Below, one piece after another: positions 35,750 to 44,163 of a stretch of 64,000 nucleotides of DNA; the first letter of the stretch is position 1, and each line of letters begins with the position of its first letter. The translations under genes and the position numbers were made by a program. The stretch is from the NCBI RefSeq assembly GCF_030551255.1, contig NZ_CP130630.1:186001-250000 (forward strand), given 5' to 3'. The stretch comes from Streptomyces sp. NL15-2K. Its GTDB lineage: Bacteria > Actinomycetota > Actinomycetes > Streptomycetales > Streptomycetaceae. Below the pieces are notes generated by a model. The model searched no databases and had not been told where the DNA came from. It saw only the letters and a program-made list of their open reading frames with translations.

Positions 35750-36010
35750 GACGATCAGGGTGCTGTGCGAGCGCATCCTGCAGGAGCTCATCGCGGCGGA
35801 GGCGACCGAGGCCATCGGTGCCGCCCCGGGCGAGCACGCCGAGAAGCGCACGACCTGGCGCAACGGCCACCGGGAGAGGCTGCTGACCACCCAGGCCGGT
35901 GATCTGGCCCTGAAGATCCCGAGGGTGCGGACCGGGTCGTTCTTCCCCCTCGCTGCTCGAGCGGCGCCGGCGGATCGACCGAGCCCTGTTCGCCGTGGTG
36001 ATGGATCAGC
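35750..36010 (+). pseudogene. IS256-family transposase, N-terminal fragment
   Basis: Reads RILQELIAAEATEAIGAAPG, KRTTWRNGHRERLLTTQAGD and LALKIPRVRTGSFFP, then one frame over SLLERRRRIDRALFAVVMD. This is the classic start of IS256 transposases, frameshifted at 35945 and cut at about 36010 before the DDE domain. Confidence 0.75.
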
Positions 36011-36185
36011 TCCAGGAGCACGGAGGCGTAGAAGTGCCACAGGGCGTGCATCCCGTGCTCGCGGGCCGCCGCGTAGCGCTCGCCCTTCTCGGCAGCCGCG
36101 GCCGGATTGGTGCCGGCGAATGCCAGCGCGGGTCTCCATGGCTGGTCGCTGCCCGCCTGGCTCCAGATGGCCACACCGCTGCCGC
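36005..36185 (-). pseudogene. Integrase fragment
   Basis: The minus strand reads GSGVAIWSQAGSDQPWRPAL, AFAGTNPAAAAEKGERYAAA, REHGMHALWHFYASVLLE, the box II region (HALRHFYASV in intact enzymes) of Streptomyces phage-type integrases. The catalytic Arg of HxxR is Trp here. It is fused to the IS256 remnant. Confidence 0.6.
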
Positions 36186-36199
36186 TGGCCGTGAAGGCA

Positions 36200-36249
36200 G
36201 AAGAGGCCCTGTCCCGCCCGGTTCGTGCCGGGCAGGACAGGGCCTCTTC
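36200..36249. terminator. Strong bidirectional hairpin
   Basis: Perfect 15-base arms GAAGAGGCCCTGTCC and GGACAGGGCCTCTTC with an inner GCCCGG-TTCGTG-CCGGGC stem, 50 bases in all. It probably terminates transcription from both sides, including whatever the integrase fragment once belonged to. Confidence 0.75.
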
Positions 36250-36423
36250 CTGAGTGCCCGCTGGCTGAGCGGTGAGGTGGGCCGACAGCGGGCGCACCGT
36301 GTGCCCGGGCGTTGATGTGGTTATGTGTGGGGATCTTGCTGAAGTAGCGTAGTGGCTCCTACGCAACACGACCCGGCACGCGCGTCGGCGGGGTTGTGCC
36401 CTCGTCCTGGCGACAACGGTGGC

Positions 36424-37332
36424 CTACCACTTGGTTGCCCAGTAGAGGGCGTTGCTGGTGGCGCGTACGGGGGCTGCCCCGTTTGCCAGCGTGGTCCAAC
36501 GGCTGCTTCCGTAGTTGCGGTAGTACAGGCGTTTTGATCCCTTGGCCAGGACGCGCAGTGCGCTGTGTCCGATGCCCTCCGATATGTGGTACCGCACCAA
36601 GTGCTGGGCGCCGTCGGTGGTAGGTGTGGCGCTGTTGTATGACACCGTTCTGTCGGCGTTGGAACCGATGAACGTCCAGTCGGTCTCCGTGGGTTGCGGG
36701 ACCTGCGTGGAGTGCAGCCAGGTCATGAACTGCGAGCCGGGCAGCATCTGCCGGCATTGCAGGTCCGCTCCGAAGATCGAGTCGCAGTCTTTACCCGTTC
36801 CGTAGTGCGGGGTTCCCAGGGTGACTGCGTCCTCGACGTAGAGAAACGGCGGCCAGTTCTCCTCGGGGTCGTGGTAGGTGACCCCCAGTACGGCGGCCCG
36901 GACGATCAAGCCGCCCATCGAGTGGCCGACCAGGTCGACGCTTTCGCCTTTGCTGGAGTGGTTGCGGTAGATGTCCCAGGCCAGTCGGCGGCCGAGCTCT
37001 TTCAGGCTCAGGTCGCGGTCGCCGTCCTCCGGCGCGAGGTTGATGTTGCAGAGGGTATCGGCTGTGTAGAAGCCGACCTGGACGAATTGTTCCTTCTTCC
37101 AACCCCAGCCCTGCATCGCCTCGATGAGGCGTCCCCACCGTGACTCGCAGTTCACCCCCTGCGAGATGGCAATGGGGTTGTAGCCCTTGACGAGGTACAC
37201 CGTCTCGTTCGAACTGTTGGTGCGAGGCGGTGGCGTGGCCGCGGAGTCTGCGGCCGCGCCTGGAGCGTTGAGCCCTATCAGTGCGGCGAAGCACATCACC
37301 GCGATGGTTAGAGCGCGTCGTCGTCTTGCCAT
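36424..37332 (-). CDS. Secreted alpha/beta-hydrolase (lipase/esterase), paralog 1
   Basis: 302 residues from the ATG at 37332. A signal peptide (MARRRRALTIAVMCFAALIG, AAADSA) precedes the hydrolase: ETVYLVKGYNPIAISQGVNC, then GESVDLVGHSMGGLIVRAAV with the GHSMG nucleophile elbow, EDAVTLGTPHYGTG, and several cysteines (NCESRW, LCNINL, KDCDS, LQCRQM) that likely pair outside the cell. It ends NGAAPVRATSNALYWATKW, as does its neighbour at 37495, with which it forms a tandem duplication. Substrate unknown; a lipid or ester outside the cell. Confidence 0.87.
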   Translation of the reverse strand: MARRRRALTIAVMCFAALIGLNAPGAAADSAATPPPRTNSSNETVYLVKGYNPIAISQGVNCESRWGRLIEAMQGWGWKKEQFVQVGFYTADTLCNINLAPEDGDRDLSLKELGRRLAWDIYRNHSSKGESVDLVGHSMGGLIVRAAVLGVTYHDPEENWPPFLYVEDAVTLGTPHYGTGKDCDSIFGADLQCRQMLPGSQFMTWLHSTQVPQPTETDWTFIGSNADRTVSYNSATPTTDGAQHLVRYHISEGIGHSALRVLAKGSKRLYYRNYGSSRWTTLANGAAPVRATSNALYWATKW

Positions 37333-37494
37333 CGTGTCCCCCTGGTTGTGGTGATGGAGCGTTGTCACGGCAGCGGTGGTGGCGCGTGGGTCACCACCGC
37401 TGCCGCGCGGGCCTGTTCAGTGCGGCTCAGGCCCCGTCGTCCGTCGTGATGCGCACGTCGACGGCTGTGCTGGTGGTCACTTGCGGGAGGCGGG

Positions 37495-38361
37495 TTACCA
37501 GTCCTTCTCCCAGTACAGGGCGTTCATGGCAGCCCGGATCGGCGCGGCACCGTTCTGTGTCTCCAGCGGCGGCGTGGGCCAATTCCTGTAGTTCATCGCG
37601 TAGGTGCCGGTAGTGATGTCCGTGAGGGCCCCGTGGCTCCATCCGTTGCTGCCGGGGTACCAGACGTCGTGGGACGCAGACATGCGCAGAGCGGAGTCGT
37701 CCACGACGTCGTCGTCAGCGGCACCGATCAGCGTCCAGTCCGTGCCCTGCGTCCCCTGAGGGCTCTGAGCTGCCCAGTCGAGGAACGAGGACTCATGCCT
37801 CATGTCCTGGCACTGACGAGTGCCATATGCCAGGGAGCAGCCGATCCCGGCAAGGGTGCTCAGTCCGTCGTGCGGGGTGCCCAGGGTCACGACGTCCTCG
37901 ACGTAGAGCTTGGTCGGCCATCCGGGCAGCTTCTGCTGCACCCCCGTCAGGGCCGCCCGCACGATCAGGCCGCCCATGGAGTGGCCGACGAGGTCCACGG
38001 ACTTGCCCTTGGAGGTGTGCCGCCGGTAGATGTCCTTCGCCAGTGCCCGGCCCAGCGTACGCAGCGAGGCGTCAGTCCCGCGCCTCGCGATGGTCACACT
38101 GCAGCCCCTGTCCCTGGTGTAGAAGCCCACGGTGTGGAGCTTCCCCTGCCAGCCCCATTGCGGGAATGCGGTGGTCGCCGGCTTCCAGTACGTCTTGCAG
38201 TTGGCCCCGGGCGGGCTGCCCTTGGAGTAGCCCTTGACGAAGTACACCGCCTCGGTGTTGCTGTCGTCGCGCGCGGGCGCCGCCTGCGCCGGGACCGCCG
38301 CAGTTCCCAGGACCAACGCGGCGATCGCGGCCGCGAGGAACGCGCTCCATCGTCTGATCAC
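37495..38361 (-). CDS. Secreted alpha/beta-hydrolase (lipase/esterase), paralog 2
   Basis: 288 residues. Signal peptide (MIRRWSAFLAAAIAALVLGT, AVPAQAAPA), then EAVYFVKGYSKGSPPGANCK, GKSVDLVGHSMGGLIVRAAL with the catalytic serine, EDVVTLGTPHDGLSTLAGIG and the same end (NGAAPIRAAMNALYWEKDW). About 35-40% of positions look shared with paralog 1. The 130-base gap to that gene includes no terminator I can see, so both may be read together. An exported enzyme, possibly secreted with the small protein at 38459. Confidence 0.87.
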   Translation of the reverse strand: MIRRWSAFLAAAIAALVLGTAAVPAQAAPARDDSNTEAVYFVKGYSKGSPPGANCKTYWKPATTAFPQWGWQGKLHTVGFYTRDRGCSVTIARRGTDASLRTLGRALAKDIYRRHTSKGKSVDLVGHSMGGLIVRAALTGVQQKLPGWPTKLYVEDVVTLGTPHDGLSTLAGIGCSLAYGTRQCQDMRHESSFLDWAAQSPQGTQGTDWTLIGAADDDVVDDSALRMSASHDVWYPGSNGWSHGALTDITTGTYAMNYRNWPTPPLETQNGAAPIRAAMNALYWEKDW

Positions 38362-38458
38362 AGTTTCCCCCGTTTATTTGTCCCGATGGCGTCCGGGGCT
38401 CCAGCCGGACGGAACGACAAGCTGACAGTCCGGCCAGACGGCCCCGAACACCGCGTCC

Positions 38459-38731
38459 TTACGAGTCAGTGTCTACGTACAGTCCCCAGGCGCCGCGGCT
38501 GGAGCTCCATTGGCAGTACCAGTAGCTATAGGCGGAGTTCTCTCCGTCGGCCTCGCACCGCGCCAAGCTGGAGTACCAGCCGACGCGGACGATATCGAAA
38601 GTGGTGATCGGTGCGGCTGCCGTCGTGTTGCTGTCGACGGGCGCGGGAGCGGCCTGCGCGGGAGCGACCAAGCCCCCCAGTACAAGCGCGGACCCAAGGG
38701 CCGCGCCAGCGACGACACTGCGCATAGGCAT
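38459..38731 (-). CDS. Small secreted two-cysteine protein, second module
   Basis: 90 residues: signal peptide (MPMRSVVAGAALGSALVLGG, PAQAAPA), then a 60-residue mature part with two cysteines (LARCEADG, YWYCQWSSSRGAWGLYVDT). The aromatic, Cys-pair character resembles the 20427 protein in size and layout rather than in sequence. It is divergent from the membrane-anchored HTH protein at 38998. Confidence 0.75.
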   Translation of the reverse strand: MPMRSVVAGAALGSALVLGGLVAPAQAAPAPVDSNTTAAAPITTFDIVRVGWYSSLARCEADGENSAYSYWYCQWSSSRGAWGLYVDTDS

Positions 38732-38905
38732 AACTCATCCTTCTCTCTCGACCGATGGGCTCTCGCATGTCCACGAGCTGGTGCCGGACATGCTGCAAAG
38801 CCCGTGAACGAACGCCGGACCTCGAGTGACAACAACCGAAGTCGGTCGATGCCCAGGATTTCCGCACAATCATCGGGCTGACAAGGAGAAGCTCCGTTCG
38901 CAACT

Positions 38906-38935
38906 GTTCGGAACTACGCTCATGGCGTTCCGAAC
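38906..38935. promoter_or_regulatory. Paired GTTCSGAAC operator sites
   Basis: GTTCGGAAC at 38906-38914 and GTTCCGAAC at 38927-38935 are exact inverted copies, each itself near-palindromic, spaced 21 bases start to start (two helical turns). They lie 63 bases before the HTH-membrane gene. Likely binding sites for that protein. Confidence 0.6.
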
Positions 38936-38997
38936 GCGCTCGAACAAGGCCGGTCTAGCCGTTGCCCAGTGATGATCTGTGGGGTCATGCTGAGGCA

Positions 38998-39993
38998 ATG
39001 AGCCAGAAGGGAGACAGCCTTGCCGAGCCGCTGGAGGATCCACCACAACCCACGCAGGCCAAAACTCCTGCCGAGTTCACCGCGGCACTGCGCACACTGC
39101 GCATCTGGTCCGGCCTGACGTACCGCCAACTCGAGGACAAGGCCGCCGCACACACCGAAACGCTCCCGGCCAGCACCATCGCGACCACTCTCGGGCGTGT
39201 CACCCTGCCCCGAGAACGGTTTGTCGACGCCTTCACCCGAGCGTGCGGCCTCAGCGACGAAGAAGCGCAGAAGTGGCTCGAGACACGCCGCCGCGTCGCC
39301 ACCACCGAGCCCGCAGCACCCGGCGACGATCCTGATGGCAAGCCCGACGGATCACTCACCGACGTGCCGGCCCCCGCGCACGTCCCGCGGTGGCGCCGGA
39401 CTGTCGGCCTGCTCGGCGCTGTCGGTATCGGCGTCGCGGGCACGCTCGGCGCCAGCAGCCTGTTCTCCAACCAGCCCATGCACACCTCCCTGCCCGCAAT
39501 GCCCGTGACCGGACTGCGCATGCCGGCAGTAGGCAGCTGGGCGCACATTCATCCAGCTCGCACACCAGAGCTGTGTCTCACCGAAGGCAGGGACCGAACC
39601 GGCCGATACCAAACCGCGATCGCAGCACAACGATCCTGCGAGAAGGCCATCCAGCCGCGCGTGTTCCTCGAACCGCTGGGCAAAAACATCGTCCAGATCC
39701 AGTGGCATCACCCGAAGTACGGCATCGGCTGCCTCACCGTCCTGGCGAAAGGGCCGGAGCGCAACCTCCTCGAACCTCGCGACGACTGCGCCAACGACAA
39801 CCAGGCCCAACAATTCCGCCTCGAACGCTACGGCCCACCTGACACCGCCCACTTCCGCATCCGCCCGGTCATCGCAGACGAATGCCTGAGCCTGCGTGAC
39901 CAAGACACCAAAGAAGGAGCGGAAATCGTCCAAGGCCGCTGCTCCGGCGCCGCCGACCAGGACTTCCTGATCAAACTGACCCCGCCTCCGTAA
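38998..39993 (+). CDS. HTH-membrane protein with ricin-like ectodomain
   Basis: 331 residues from the ATG at 38998. Residues 22-100 form an HTH (FTAALRTLRIWSGLTYRQLE, ASTIATTLGRVTLPRERFVD). Residues 134-156 form one membrane helix (VGLLGAVGIGVAGTLGASSL). Residues 170-331 are an extracytoplasmic domain with six cysteines and ricin/beta-trefoil signatures (ELCLTEG, GCLTVL, QAQQFRLERYG, ECLSLRDQD, GRCSGAADQDFLI). It would sense a carbohydrate or protein outside and act at DNA inside. Same design as the 20972 protein, again divergent from a small secreted protein. Confidence 0.82.
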   Translation: MSQKGDSLAEPLEDPPQPTQAKTPAEFTAALRTLRIWSGLTYRQLEDKAAAHTETLPASTIATTLGRVTLPRERFVDAFTRACGLSDEEAQKWLETRRRVATTEPAAPGDDPDGKPDGSLTDVPAPAHVPRWRRTVGLLGAVGIGVAGTLGASSLFSNQPMHTSLPAMPVTGLRMPAVGSWAHIHPARTPELCLTEGRDRTGRYQTAIAAQRSCEKAIQPRVFLEPLGKNIVQIQWHHPKYGIGCLTVLAKGPERNLLEPRDDCANDNQAQQFRLERYGPPDTAHFRIRPVIADECLSLRDQDTKEGAEIVQGRCSGAADQDFLIKLTPPP

Positions 39994-40004
39994 GCCGCTT
40001 GCAC

Positions 40005-40370
40005 TCAGCTTGACTCTGTCGGGGAGCGTGTCCTGAACACGACGAGGAACTCATGTAGGAAGGGGCGCTTGCGGAGTAACCGGGTGCCAGCTCGGCCCGC
40101 CATCTGGCGCTTGATCAGTTTCAGGTCGTGACCCGGCCCTCGGCCACGCCGGAGTTATAGGGGAGAGTCACGGCGTCGAGGTCGTCGAGCAGCCCGGTGG
40201 CGTAGCTGGCCAGCTGGGCGATCCCGTCGTGCTTGGCCTGGGTGATCTGGGCATCCAGCAGTCGGGCGCGCCGCTTGGCGAAGGCGGTCGCGAGGGAGCG
40301 GATGCGGTCGTGGATCCACTGCCATCGAAGCTCAGCCACGATGTCCAGTTCATGAGGAGCGGCCGGACGA
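40005..40370 (-). pseudogene. ISL3-type transposase, C-terminal remnant
   Basis: The minus strand reads ELRWQWIHDRIRSLATAFAK, LASYATGLLDDLDAVTLPYN, SGVAEGRVT, then one frame over LKLIKRQMAGRAGTRLLRKR, the usual end of the family. The left side is cut at the CTAG where the IS5 element inserted. Confidence 0.65.
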
Positions 40371-40374
40371 CTAG

Positions 40375-41469
40375 GGCCTGTGTGACGTTGTGATCAATCT
40401 TGCCGATCCGGATCCCTCTGGAAGGCAGATCCGGTAGGAAGACGATCGTGACGCGAAGGCAACTCACCGACGAGCAGTGGCAGTTGATCGAACCGTTCCT
40501 GCCGATAGGCGAGTGCGGTCCGTACCCTGAGCGGCTGCGTGAGCAGTTCGAGGGGGTGATCTGGCGGTTCCGCACCAGCAGTCAGTGGCGGGAAATGCCG
40601 GGCGGGTTCGGCCCGTGGCCGACGGTCTACGGCCGTTTCCGGGTCTGGCGGGACGCCGGCGTCTTCACCGCACTGCTGGAAGGTGTGATCGCTGAGGCCG
40701 CCCGCCAGGGGAAGACGGACTTGTCCCTGGTCAGCGTGGACTCCACCACCGCCCGGGCCCACCACGACGCCGCCGGGATGTGCATCGGCAAGGAGGTCAT
40801 GGACGCCCTGGAGGAAGCCGCCGCCGACCAGGAACGGGCCTGGCAAAAGGGGCGGCCCGCCGGAACAGAACGGACAGGACGGAAGCGACACCCCCGGCCG
40901 GGAAGAGCGGCGGCACGTCAGGCGACGGCGCAAGCTCCGTCTGAAGGAAGCCCTGCTCGGCAGGTCCCGTGGCGGGCTGACGAGCAAGGTTCATCTCGCC
41001 GCGGACCGCAAGTGCCGTCCGTTGTCGTTCGTCCTGACCGCAGGACAGGCCGCCGACAGCCCGCAGTTCGTCCCCGTGCTGCAGAAGGTGCGGGTCCGTC
41101 TGCCTGTCGGCCGTCCCCGGACCCGGCCTGGCGCTGTCGCTGCGGACAAGGCCTACTCATCCCGCGCCAACCGTTCCTACTTGCGAAAACGCAACATCAA
41201 GGCCGTCATCCCGGAGAAGAGGGACCAGGCTGCCAACCGAAAGAAGAAAGGCAGCCGGGGCGGCCGGCCCACAGGTCACGACACCGGTCTCTACAAGGAG
41301 CGGAACACCGTCGAGCGCCTGATCAACAAGCTGAAGGCCTGGCGGGGCATCGCGACTCGATACGACAAGACGCCCGAGAGCTACCTCGCCGGCCTCTACC
41401 TCCGCGCCTCGATGATCTGGATCAACGATCTACTGAAGGCGACAGATTGATCACAACGTCACACAGGCC
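40375..41469. mobile_element. IS5-type insertion sequence with CTAG duplication
   Basis: 1,095 bp with perfect 26-base inverted ends (GGCCTGTGTGACGTTGTGAT...). It is flanked by CTAG on both sides (40371-40374, 41470-41473), i.e. a 4-base target duplication. It interrupts the ISL3-type remnant. The transposase is split between two frames. Confidence 0.92.
40448..41450 (+). CDS. IS5-type transposase, frame change inside
   Basis: The first part starts GTG at 40448: TRRQLTDEQWQLIEPFLPIG, RFRTSSQWREMPGGFGPWP, VSVDSTTARAHHDAAG with the first Asp of the DDE triad. The second part, in another frame from about 40860, reads REERRHVRRRRKLRLKEALL, GGLTSKVHLAADRKCRPLSF, AADKAYSSR, KERNTVERLINKLKAWRGIA and ends LYLRASMIWINDLLKATD. 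The change is one extra base near AAAAGGGG (40845-40852). Programmed frameshifting or a lesion are both possible. Confidence 0.82.
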
Positions 41470-41741
41470 CTAGTGATGTTGTTATCCACCCGCGCATTGT
41501 GCTGTGGTCCTGCCGACAACGTCACCCGTGCGTGGGGGGGGCAACCCTGGTCATCATCGTGCTTCGCACCTCCGCCGCCCCGGTGGTCCCAGATCAAACC
41601 GCCCTCTGGGTCCACCTCGCGGCTCTGGCAGCGATCACGGGGAGCCGTCAGGGTGGGTCATATGCTCGCCGGTCCGGTGTCTACCTCTGGTGGGGCGTGC
41701 CGATACGAGAACTCTGCGCACGTTGTGTCTGGACATCGTTT

Positions 41742-42314
41742 TCAGCCGTTGCCGGTGTCCACGGGGAACGTTGCTTCGTCGAGTGCAGCTCGAGCTGTTG
41801 TGGCGAAAGCGCCGATGCGTTCGGAAACTCTGGTCACCTCGACTGCATGCCGTTCCACGAACTTGACGTTGTGGTCGGGTGCTCCCTCTGCCGAGTCGCG
41901 CCATGCGAGCAACGTCGTGTGCATCGAGTGCAGTGCAGTCTTGACGCCGTTGGCTGCTTGTTCCACAGACTCGGGCCCTTCGACCGCAAGAGCAGCCCAG
42001 GTTGCCTGCACTTCTCCTAGTTTGTCGTGTGCGTCATGGAGATGATGGTCAGCCCCTTCCGTATCCACCTCGCCGATCAAGGCTCGTGCGGCCTGTTTCA
42101 GGGCGTTGCGCGTCTCATTGGCGGGAGCGAGAAAGGCGCTGTAGGCGTCGCGCCGGGCCTGCCTGCGCCAATGCGCGTGGTCAACTCTGGCCTGGGCCCC
42201 AATCTGCTGCCGGCTCGACCACCCGGATATTGCCGATGCGGAGACGGTTCCGAGGACGCCTACCGTTGCCCCCAGCAGTGCTGCGATTCCCTGATCCACA
42301 GAGTGATTATGCAC
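41742..42314 (-). CDS. Hypothetical membrane-anchored protein, ISL3 passenger
   Basis: 190 residues. One N-terminal hydrophobic helix (IAALLGATVGVLGTVSASAI) then a long helical, Arg/Ala-rich soluble part (HWRRQARRDAYSAFLAPANE, TRNALKQAARALIGEVDTEG, ALAVEGPESVEQAANGVKTA). This is a common Streptomyces family of unknown function, often beside surface or immunity genes. It lies between the outer and internal left ends of the ISL3 element, so it was captured. Confidence 0.72.
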   Translation of the reverse strand: MHNHSVDQGIAALLGATVGVLGTVSASAISGWSSRQQIGAQARVDHAHWRRQARRDAYSAFLAPANETRNALKQAARALIGEVDTEGADHHLHDAHDKLGEVQATWAALAVEGPESVEQAANGVKTALHSMHTTLLAWRDSAEGAPDHNVKFVERHAVEVTRVSERIGAFATTARAALDEATFPVDTGNG

Positions 42315-42341
42315 GCGTCGGTCTGCTTGTGTCCGGAAATT

Positions 42342-42372
42342 GGCGGCTGTCGATCACGGGGAGCTGTCACGA
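42342..42372. repeat. Internal ISL3 end-like sequence
   Basis: GGCGGCTGTCGATCACGGGG then AGCTGTCA. It shares CGATCACGGGGAGCNGTCA with the outer ends. Probably the ancestral left end of the shorter ISL3 element before it acquired the membrane-protein gene. Confidence 0.6.
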
Positions 42373-42457
42373 TCGGGGTTGTGTGTTTGGGTCCCCAGCT
42401 CGTGCCGGAGTGTGAGCTGTACCGATTTGACGCTCCATCATGTCTATCGGAATCTGA

Positions 42458-43873
42458 ATGGAACGGCTGGGCACAGTCGACGTCCTGGACGTGGATGGAC
42501 GTGAACCCTCATGGCATGACGTGCTGTTCGCGGGGATCGCGCTGTTCGCCGAGGCGGCCGTGTGCGACACAGGGGCGGTGATCGTGCGGGCTCGTGGTTG
42601 GGCCCGGGAAGGAAACTGTCCGAGCTGCGGCCGACCGTCGTCTCGTGTGCACGATCGCTATCGGCGGCAGTTGCAGGACGTGCCGCTGGCCGCCCGGCCG
42701 GTCCGCATCGTGCTGGAGGTCCGCCGGTTCGTTTGCGTGAACACGGAGTGCGGGCAGAGGACGTTCGCCGAGCAGATCCGGGGCTTCACCAGCCCGTTCG
42801 CCCGCTGCACGACCGGCTGGGGGCATGCTGAACGTGATCGCACTGGCACTGGCCGACCGTGCCGGAGCGCGCATGGCCATGGCGCTGGGCATCACGGCGG
42901 GGCGGGGCGGGGCTGCTGAACCGGGTGCGGGCGATGCCCGACCCGTCGTACGGCACTCCGCGCGTGCTGGGGTTGGACGACTTCGCGATCAAACGCGGCC
43001 ACACCTACGCCACTGTGCTGACCGACGGGGAAACGCACCGCGTCGTCGACGTGCTGCCCACCCGGGACACCGCGCCGCTGACGACCTGGCTGCTTGCCCA
43101 CCCCGGCGTCGAGGTCGTGTGTCTTGATCGGGCCGGTGCCTACGCTGAAGGCGCCACTGCCGGGGCGCCCACCCAGCAGGTGGCTGATCGCTTTCACCTG
43201 TGGATGAACCTCGGTCAGGCCGTGGAGAAGTGCGTCGCTGCGCATCTCGCCTGCCTGCGTCCATCGTCGGCACCGGCCCGCCGGTGCCTCCACAGGCCTG
43301 CCTCGATGTCCACCACGTCTACCTCAGCCGGCGCATCGCCGAGACCCGGGGGCGCATCTCGCTTGTGGCCCTGCATCGCGAACTCGCCGAACGCGGCTGG
43401 CACGGCAGCTACTCCACCCTGCGGGACTGGGCCGTTCACCGTCTTCGCCATCCTCGCCGGCCCCCGCAGCCACCGCCGGCGCCGCCGAGCACGCGGCAGG
43501 TCACCGGCTGGCTCACCCGCCGCCCGAGCACCTCACCGAGGACGAACACCAACAGCTCAAGGGGGTCCTGGACGGCTGCCCCGAGCTGACCGCCGCCCAC
43601 CAACTCGTCCGCGACTTCGGGGACATCCTCACCCGGCGGACCGGCGTCCTGTTGCCCACCTGGATCGACGAGACCCTCGCGGTGGGCCTGCCCGGCCTGA
43701 CCGGCTTCGCCCGCGGCCTGACCGGTTACCTCGACGCCGTCACCGCGGGGCTCACGCTCCGCTGGAGTTCGGGCGGCACCGAGGGCGCCGTGAATCGCGT
43801 TACGAAGATCAAAAGAGAGCCGTACGGACGTGCCGAATTCGAACTACTCCGGAAGATGGTCCTGCTTCAGTGA
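42458..43873 (+). pseudogene. ISL3-family transposase, frameshifted (element A)
   Basis: The zinc-binding N-terminus GNCPSCGRPSSRVHDRYRRQ, RFVCVNTECGQRTFAEQIRG is in one frame. [20 protein letters not shown] and [36 protein letters not shown] follow in another, the helical insert ([20 protein letters not shown]) in a third, and the end [33 protein letters not shown] in a fourth segment. Several indels; inactive, although its relative in element B is whole. Confidence 0.82.
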
Positions 43874-44163
43874 CCGCCCCTGACGGCTCCCCGTGATCGC
43901 TGCCAGAGCCCACTTCACAACGCCTGATCTTCACGAATTATGCGCGAACTGGGGCCAGCTGGAGTCGCCTTGGTGGGGCCGCTGAGCGGCTCTGGCACAG
44001 ATCTTGGGGAGCGGTCGCGGAGGGTCACCCCGGTGTTCGATTGCGAGGGGTTGGTCTCGCGTGAGAACGCGTACGCCTCACCGTCGGACATACGGAAGTG
44101 ACGCTCCATCAGGTCTCTGCGGGCCTTGGCGGTCGTCGACTGTGGCCGGTGACAGTGCTGGTC

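Larger units (their letters stand above)
41621..43910. mobile_element. ISL3-family element A with extra gene
   Basis: Perfect 33-base inverted ends (GGCTCTGGCAGCGATCACGG...) at 41621-41653 and 43878-43910. The flanking octamers CACCTCGC and CACTTCAC agree at 6 of 8 positions, a decayed target duplication. It contains a membrane-protein gene on the minus strand and a broken ISL3 transposase on the plus strand. A third, internal copy of the end sequence lies at 42342-42372. Confidence 0.8.
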
